Of a stretch of 17,502 bases of DNA, positions 13,007 through 17,502 are shown piece after piece. This DNA comes from an uncultured Acetatifactor sp. GTDB taxonomy: Bacteria > Bacillota > Clostridia > Lachnospirales > Lachnospiraceae. The notes below the pieces were generated by a model that ran no database searches, was not told the DNA's origin, and worked only from the letters and a program-made list of their open reading frames with translations. The stretch lies in NCBI GenBank assembly GCA_910589655.1, contig CAJUTJ010000118.1:1-17502 (forward strand), given 5' to 3'. The position numbers and the translations under genes are program-made. Position 1 is the stretch's first letter. Every line of letters starts with the position of its first letter.

Positions 13007-14139
13007 TGGCAGGAGGGAAAAAAGCGGAAAAACCCATAGTTCTGTCTAAGAGGATGCAGATGCTGGCGGATATGGTGACGGCGGGCAGCCGCATAGCGGA
13101 TGTGGGCTGCGACCACGCATTTTTGTCCGTTTATTTGATTCAGGCGGGCAAGTGTCCGAAATGTCTTGCCATGGATGTGAGAAGGGGACCTCTGTCAGGC
13201 GCGGAGGAGCATATTGCTGCCTATGGGCTGGGAGAATACATAGAGACCAGATTGTCGGACGGCCTTGCGGCATATCGTATAGGGGAGGCGCAAACCCTTG
13301 TGTGTTCAGGGATGGGGGGCAGATTGATGAAGAAAATTCTGGAAGAAGGCGGCGATAAGACGCGGTCTTTTACGGAATTGATTCTGCAGCCCCAGTCGGA
13401 AATTTCCGAGTTTCGTATTTTCCTGCGGGAAGCAGGCTTTCTTGTCACGGAGGAAGAGGCCGTGTATGAGGAAGGAAAGTATTATTTTGCAATGAAGGCC
13501 GTGTATGCCGGACAGAAGAAAGCCATGCAGCAAAATAAACTATCTGAGGTCAGTGAAGCTGCCGGTCAAGGGATGCCGCTTGGCTCCGGTGAACCGGAGG
13601 AGCATGGAATGCCGCTTGGCTCCGGTGGACCGGAGGAGCAAGGGATGCCGCTTGGCTCCGGTGAACCGGGGAAGCATAGAATGCCGCTTGGCTCCGGTGG
13701 ACCGGAGGAGCAAGGGATGCCGCTTGGCTCCGGTGAACCGGGGAAGCATGGAATGCCGCTTGGCTCCGGTGGACCGGAGGAGCAAGGGATGCCGCTTGGC
13801 TCCGGTGAACCGGGGAAGCATAGAATGCCGCTTGAACCCGTTGAAGCCGGGGAGCAGAGAGGAATGCCGGCAGGCAGTGTATCGCCGGAACAAAATGCAG
13901 CGCCGGAAAAGGAACCGCCTGCGGAAAAGGTATTGTATGATCTTTACGGGGAGCAGCTTTTACGCAGAAAACATCCGGTATTGAGACAGTATCTTTTAAA
14001 CGGGGTTGAGATCGTTGAGAAAATTATTGCGCAGCTCGAAGGGCAGGACAGTCCGAAGGGCGAAATCCGGCTGAGAGAGCTGCGGCAAGAGAAAAGGCAG
14101 CTGGAAAAAGCGCTTGAATTTTGGGGAAAGGGACGGTAA
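13006..14139 (+). CDS. trmK: tRNA (adenine-22-N1)-methyltransferase with a tandem-repeat insert
   Basis: This encodes 377 residues against about 230-250 usual for TrmK. Residues 13-165 are the SAM-dependent catalytic domain: motif I IADVGCDHAFLSVYL (30-44), AMDVRRGPL (55-63), CSGMGG (100-105, in the place of the catalytic motif), LILQPQ (125-130). Residues 307-377 (YDLYGEQLLRRKHPVLRQYL, then charged helices) match the C-terminal coiled-coil domain that grips tRNA. Between them, about 170-306 is an extra segment, mostly 12-residue repeats of the type GMPLGSG(E/G)P. The enzyme adds a methyl to N1 of A22 in tRNA. All functional motifs of the two real domains are intact, so the protein is probably active, with a long flexible hinge. 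The start overlaps the sigA stop by one base; AGGAGGG at 13011-13017 is just inside the gene. Confidence 0.88.
   Translation: MAGGKKAEKPIVLSKRMQMLADMVTAGSRIADVGCDHAFLSVYLIQAGKCPKCLAMDVRRGPLSGAEEHIAAYGLGEYIETRLSDGLAAYRIGEAQTLVCSGMGGRLMKKILEEGGDKTRSFTELILQPQSEISEFRIFLREAGFLVTEEEAVYEEGKYYFAMKAVYAGQKKAMQQNKLSEVSEAAGQGMPLGSGEPEEHGMPLGSGGPEEQGMPLGSGEPGKHRMPLGSGGPEEQGMPLGSGEPGKHGMPLGSGGPEEQGMPLGSGEPGKHRMPLEPVEAGEQRGMPAGSVSPEQNAAPEKEPPAEKVLYDLYGEQLLRRKHPVLRQYLLNGVEIVEKIIAQLEGQDSPKGEIRLRELRQEKRQLEKALEFWGKGR
13570..13857 (+). repeat. 36-bp tandem repeat (coding minisatellite) inside trmK
   Basis: There are seven full 36-bp units (13570-13821) and a degenerate eighth (13822-13857), with a more diverged ninth after it. 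Units encode GMPLGSGEPEEH, GMPLGSGGPEEQ, GMPLGSGEPGKH and R-starting variants. From unit 2 the GGPEEQ and EPGKH types alternate, so the recent repeat is a 72-bp dimer. Most units contain a perfect palindrome such as CTCCGGTgaACCGGAG. Because 36 is a multiple of three, several other frames also stay open here. Confidence 0.95.
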
Positions 14140-14144
14140 AAGAT

Positions 14145-15800
14145 ATGGTAACGGTTACCATTCAAGGGGAACAAAAGCAGTATGAACAGGGAACTTCTTT
14201 TGAGGCCATTGCGTCGGAGTATCAGGAGCAATACGACGGATTAATCGCCGTGGCGTCGGCCAACGGAAAAATCCGGGAATTATTTAAAAAAGTTACAAAA
14301 GATTGTGAAGTGGACTTTTTTACTTTGAAGGATGACGTAGGTTATAAGACTTATGTGAGAACGGCCACCATGCTTTTTATGAAGGCGGTAAATGATCTGT
14401 TCGGCGCGGAGACGGCACAGAATTCCAGAGTGGAGTTTGCGATCGGCCACGGATCTTATGTCAGTTCCGGAGGCAGGATTCCTGCCACGGATGAAAATGC
14501 TGCCAAGATCAAGACCCGCATGGAGCAGCTGGCGGCGGAGAAGGCGCCTTTCAAAAAGCGTTCTTTTCCTCTGGAGGAAGCCATGGAGCTGTTTAGGGCA
14601 CATGGAATGAAGGATAAGGAGAAATTGTTCCGCTACCGTATGAGCTCTTCCGTAAATATATATGAGCTTCAGGGTTATTATGATTATTATTACGGATATA
14701 TGCTGCCCCATACCGGCTATGTGAAGTGGTTTGACGTGATTGCTTATGACGAAGGCTTTATGATGCTTCTGCCCACCAAGAAATATCCTACGGTGGTTGC
14801 TCCGTTCCGGGAGCAGAAGAAGCTGTTCCAAACCATGAAGACTTCCACGGAGTGGGGACAGAAGATCGGAATCGAAACGGTGGGCGACTTAAACGACCAG
14901 ATATGCAGCGGTTCCCTGAATGATCTGTTATTGATTCAGGAAGCGGAGCAGGAACGCAAGATCGGTGAGATTGCAAAGGAGATTGTAGGCCGGGGCAATG
15001 TAAAATTTGTTATGATTGCAGGCCCTTCGTCCTCCGGAAAGACCAGCTTTTCCCACAGGCTTTCCATTCAGCTCCGCACATTGGGAAAGACGCCCCATCC
15101 TATCGGGCTGGACAATTATTTTGTTGACAGGGAGAAGACGCCAAAGGACGAAAACGGAAAATATAATTTTGAATGTCTGGAAGCCATCGACGTAAAGAAA
15201 TTTAACGAAGATATGACCTGTCTTCTTGCCGGAGGCATGGTGGAACTTCCTGAATTTAACTTTAAACTCGGGAAAAGAGAGTATAAAGGCAATTTTAAGC
15301 AGCTGGGCGAAGACGATATTCTGGTAATCGAGGGGATTCACGGCTTAAACGAAAAGATGTCTTATGCACTGCCCGAAGAGAGCAAATATAAGATATATAT
15401 CAGTGCGCTGACCACATTAAACGTGGATGCACATAACCGGATTCCTACCACGGACGGAAGGCTGCTGCGCAGGATGGTCAGAGATGCGCGCACCAGAGGA
15501 ACGGCGGCACAGGGAACCATTGCCATGTGGTCCTCCGTGCGCAGAGGAGAGGAGGAAAATATATTTCCTTTTCAGGAGGATGCCGACGCCATGTTTAATT
15601 CGGCACAGATCTATGAGCTGGCGGTGTTGAAGACTTTTGCCGAGCCGCTTTTGTTCCAGATTCCCAAGGGAACACCGGAATTTTATGAGGCAAAAAGGCT
15701 CTTGAAGTTTTTAAATTATTTTTTGGGAATGCCCAGTGAAGGCCTGCCCAACAATTCTATCTGTAGAGAGTTTGTAGGAGGCAGCTGTTTTAATGTTTGA
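14145..15800 (+). CDS. TGS-domain nucleoside (uridine-type) kinase
   Basis: This encodes 551 residues from ATG 14145, five bases after trmK; a TTG at 14121 in frame would overlap trmK and is less likely. Residues 1-60 are a TGS-like beta-grasp domain. About 95-215 resembles the second additional domain of threonyl-tRNA synthetase (GHGSYV; later YYDYYYGYMLPHTG). The C-terminal half is a P-loop kinase of the uridine kinase/phosphoribulokinase family: Walker A GPSSSGKT (293-300), LDNYFVDR, and VIEGIHGLN. Family members phosphorylate uridine or related nucleosides, but this long architecture is found mostly in anaerobic Bacteria and its substrate is not certain. It may also sense tRNA or nucleotides through the N-terminal part. 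The last eight bases overlap the next gene. Confidence 0.85.
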   Translation: MVTVTIQGEQKQYEQGTSFEAIASEYQEQYDGLIAVASANGKIRELFKKVTKDCEVDFFTLKDDVGYKTYVRTATMLFMKAVNDLFGAETAQNSRVEFAIGHGSYVSSGGRIPATDENAAKIKTRMEQLAAEKAPFKKRSFPLEEAMELFRAHGMKDKEKLFRYRMSSSVNIYELQGYYDYYYGYMLPHTGYVKWFDVIAYDEGFMMLLPTKKYPTVVAPFREQKKLFQTMKTSTEWGQKIGIETVGDLNDQICSGSLNDLLLIQEAEQERKIGEIAKEIVGRGNVKFVMIAGPSSSGKTSFSHRLSIQLRTLGKTPHPIGLDNYFVDREKTPKDENGKYNFECLEAIDVKKFNEDMTCLLAGGMVELPEFNFKLGKREYKGNFKQLGEDDILVIEGIHGLNEKMSYALPEESKYKIYISALTTLNVDAHNRIPTTDGRLLRRMVRDARTRGTAAQGTIAMWSSVRRGEEENIFPFQEDADAMFNSAQIYELAVLKTFAEPLLFQIPKGTPEFYEAKRLLKFLNYFLGMPSEGLPNNSICREFVGGSCFNV

Positions 15801-17346
15801 TAAGATGTACGGAAAATGTTTTGGAATCATTAAAACAGTGGGAGCAGCGATTATGCTGCTCCTTGTCATATGCGCTCTGACAGGGACATGGTATATGTTC
15901 CCCGGCGGGGAAGAAGTTTCCAGACATCAATGGGACAGCTTGTGGAAGAATTTTTTGGCCGTTGTCTTATGCGGCGCGCTCTTTCTGTGCTTCCATAAGG
16001 CGGAAAAGCGATTCGGCGGGAAGGTGTGCAGGATTCTTTCGGGGCTGTCGCTGGCGGCAGCGGTGATATGGGTTTTTGCAGTAAGCATTTGGTGGATTTT
16101 TTCCGCAGAGAGACGTCCCGTGGGAGATCAGGCATTTATCTATGGCGGGGCATCTTATTTTAGAATGGGCGATTACTCCTTTTTGGAAGAAGGCGGTTAT
16201 TGCCACATTTATCCCTATCAATTGGGGCTTATCAGTCTGGTTGAGCTTGTTTACCTTGTGGCGGAGCCTTTGACATATCGTCCCTTGCAAGTGATCAATG
16301 CGCTGGCCGCTGTTGGAATTGTCTGTGTGGGATACGGGCTTGTGAAAAAATGGAGTGACGCCTTTGAAACGAAATGTTTGTACTGCGTGACGATAAGCTT
16401 TTGCTTTCCGCTTTTTTTCTATACCCCGTGGGTGTATGGGGACATTATAAGTATTTTCCTTGCGCTTTTGGCGGCTTTCTTTCTGTGCTGTTATGAAAAA
16501 AGGGAGAAAAAGGGCTGGCTGGCGGGAGTGGTATTGGCGTTGACATTTGCCCAGCTTGCGCGGCAGAGCACTACCATAGTCTATGTGGCGTTTGTGCTCA
16601 TTGTACTTGCCCGCTTTATGAAAAAGAGGGATAAAAAGCTTCTGGCGGCGGCCGTTATTTCCGTGGCGCTGCCCCTTGTGATTTTTTCGGGAATTTATAA
16701 AATGTATGAGGTTCGGTCCGGGACGGAGCATTCGAATGGAATTCCCATTGCGGTTACTCTGGCAATGGGGATGCAGGAGAGCCGGCAAGGCTGTGGATGG
16801 GACAATAATTACCAGAAGGATGTATATAATGCGTCCGTCTTTGACACTGTGAAGATGCAGAAGACAGGGATGCAGGAGCTGGCGGAAAGAGTTTCGTTTT
16901 TTGTGAAAAATCCTGTATTTGCCGCACAGTTTTACGGAAAGAAAATTTTGTCGCAGTGGAATGCGCCTCTCTATCAGTCGGTGTTTTTTACGGCGGATTA
17001 CCGGCAGAGTGCGCCTCCGCAAGAGGGTTCTCTGGCAAGGAATGTTGACGGGACGGCCTTTTGGGCAGTTCTTGATATCTGTGACAGGCTGCAGTTTGTG
17101 GTGTATCTGGGAATGCTGTTTTGGTATCTGCTGGCGGGGAGACAGGATAAGGGAATCTTGAGACAGCTTTTGGCATTGGCGGTAATAGGAGGATTCTGCT
17201 TTAGTCTGCTTTGGGAGGCAAAGACCAGATATATTCTGCCCTATTATCTATTTATGTTCCCCTGTGCGGCGGTGGGCTATGAGGAACTGCTGAAAAAAAT
17301 ATGCTCTTATTGGCCGCGAATGTTAAAAAATAAGAAAAGGTTGTAA
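15793..17346 (+). CDS. Multispanning membrane protein, GT-C glycosyltransferase-like
   Basis: This encodes 517 residues, beginning inside the end of the kinase gene (8-base overlap) with TAGGAGG eleven bases upstream. About eleven or twelve hydrophobic helices are seen, starting at about 12-30 and 54-67. The first large outside loop holds RRPVGDQAFIY (Asp112) and then GGYCHIYPYQLGL. An Asp in this loop and the YPxQLG block are usual in GT-C (PMT/ArnT-like) enzymes, which transfer sugars from lipid-linked donors outside the membrane. A second soluble loop lies at about 305-400. The C-terminal LLWEAKTRYILPYYLF block is also common in this group. Donor and acceptor are unknown. Its place at the end of the dgt-dnaG-sigA operon is probably shared transcription rather than shared function. 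Confidence 0.65.
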   Translation: MFDKMYGKCFGIIKTVGAAIMLLLVICALTGTWYMFPGGEEVSRHQWDSLWKNFLAVVLCGALFLCFHKAEKRFGGKVCRILSGLSLAAAVIWVFAVSIWWIFSAERRPVGDQAFIYGGASYFRMGDYSFLEEGGYCHIYPYQLGLISLVELVYLVAEPLTYRPLQVINALAAVGIVCVGYGLVKKWSDAFETKCLYCVTISFCFPLFFYTPWVYGDIISIFLALLAAFFLCCYEKREKKGWLAGVVLALTFAQLARQSTTIVYVAFVLIVLARFMKKRDKKLLAAAVISVALPLVIFSGIYKMYEVRSGTEHSNGIPIAVTLAMGMQESRQGCGWDNNYQKDVYNASVFDTVKMQKTGMQELAERVSFFVKNPVFAAQFYGKKILSQWNAPLYQSVFFTADYRQSAPPQEGSLARNVDGTAFWAVLDICDRLQFVVYLGMLFWYLLAGRQDKGILRQLLALAVIGGFCFSLLWEAKTRYILPYYLFMFPCAAVGYEELLKKICSYWPRMLKNKKRL

Positions 17347-17396
17347 AAAAGTAGTTTTTAAGATATAATCCCGTCTTTGACAGTTTGTTAAGTATA

Positions 17397-17443
17397 AAAA
17401 CCGCTGTAGACCAGTATTTATGGGTGTTCCAGCGGTTTTGCCT
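17397..17443. terminator. Terminator after the operon, possibly bidirectional
   Basis: AAAACCGCTG (17397-17406) and CAGCGGTTTT (17430-17439) form a perfect 10-bp stem with a 23-nt loop. The plus strand ends in TTTT and the minus strand in TTTTT, so it could also stop a convergent gene from the right. A TTGTAA (17341-17346), 17 bases, TATAAT (17364-17369) pattern just before it looks like a promoter but would lead directly into this hairpin. Confidence 0.65.
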
Positions 17444-17502
17444 TCTGTTTTAAGATATAGTATTTTATTCTCTTCCTTTACTTTTTTTCTGGATTGTTTT
17501 CA

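Noticed and set aside
13570..13857. CRISPR-like array of 36-bp repeats
   Set aside because: Units are directly abutting with no spacers, and they are in frame with trmK.
13505..13984. Long open frames on both strands over the trmK repeats (plus 13505-13984, minus 13540-13893)
   Set aside because: They are by-products of a stop-free 36-bp repeat; trmK covers the region with intact domains on both sides.
17465..17500. Possible C-terminus of a minus-strand gene entering from the right (KTIQKKSKGRE then stop)
   Set aside because: Only 11 codons are visible and another minus frame there is equally plausible (ENNPEKK then stop).

Overview
The window looks like chromosomal DNA of a Lachnospiraceae-type Clostridium (Bacillota). 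This is judged from the gene order dgt-dnaG-sigA-trmK, strong AGGAGG ribosome sites, frequent TTG starts, and the mix of an AT-rich accessory end with a more GC-rich core. No species can be named from the sequence alone.

Positions 1-2334 are accessory and AT-rich. They hold the last residues of a probable large serine recombinase, a small prophage-like protein, a 113-bp element bounded by 19-bp inverted repeats, two adjacent zinc-ribbon membrane-protein genes (the second frameshifted), a fragment of a resolvase N-terminal domain, and a 35-bp palindrome. The region ends at the 3' end of a tRNA-Ala(CGC) gene, where three spaced TGATTAC repeats lie. This is the layout expected of one end of an integrated element at a tRNA attachment site, now decaying.

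Positions 2335-5102 hold tRNA-Ala (minus), a BFD-like [2Fe-2S] protein (minus), a cysteine-free FliD-like protein with two copies of its C-terminal module behind a possible sigma-28 promoter, tRNA-Leu(CAG) with a near-consensus promoter and terminator, and two elaborate palindromic intergenic elements.

Positions 5103-8790 hold a condensation/alcohol-acyltransferase-like protein (HHxxxDG), a six-helix zinc-ribbon membrane protein (DUF6320-like) and an HSL-type alpha/beta hydrolase. These suggest an acyl transfer/ester hydrolysis module of unknown substrate. The hydrolase is separated from the other two by a palindromic element and a small AT-rich gene of unknown function with its own promoter.

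Positions 9050-17346 look like one co-directional operon: dGTPase, DNA primase, principal sigma factor, TrmK tRNA methyltransferase, a TGS-domain nucleoside kinase and a multispanning GT-C-like membrane protein. Gaps are 11, 58, -1, 5 and -8 nt. This is a version of the macromolecular-synthesis operon, linking nucleotide pools, replication priming, transcription and tRNA modification. TrmK is unusual: about 125 extra residues, mostly a 36-bp (12-residue) tandem repeat, lie between its catalytic and C-terminal helical domains. The operon ends at a probable terminator near 17397-17443.
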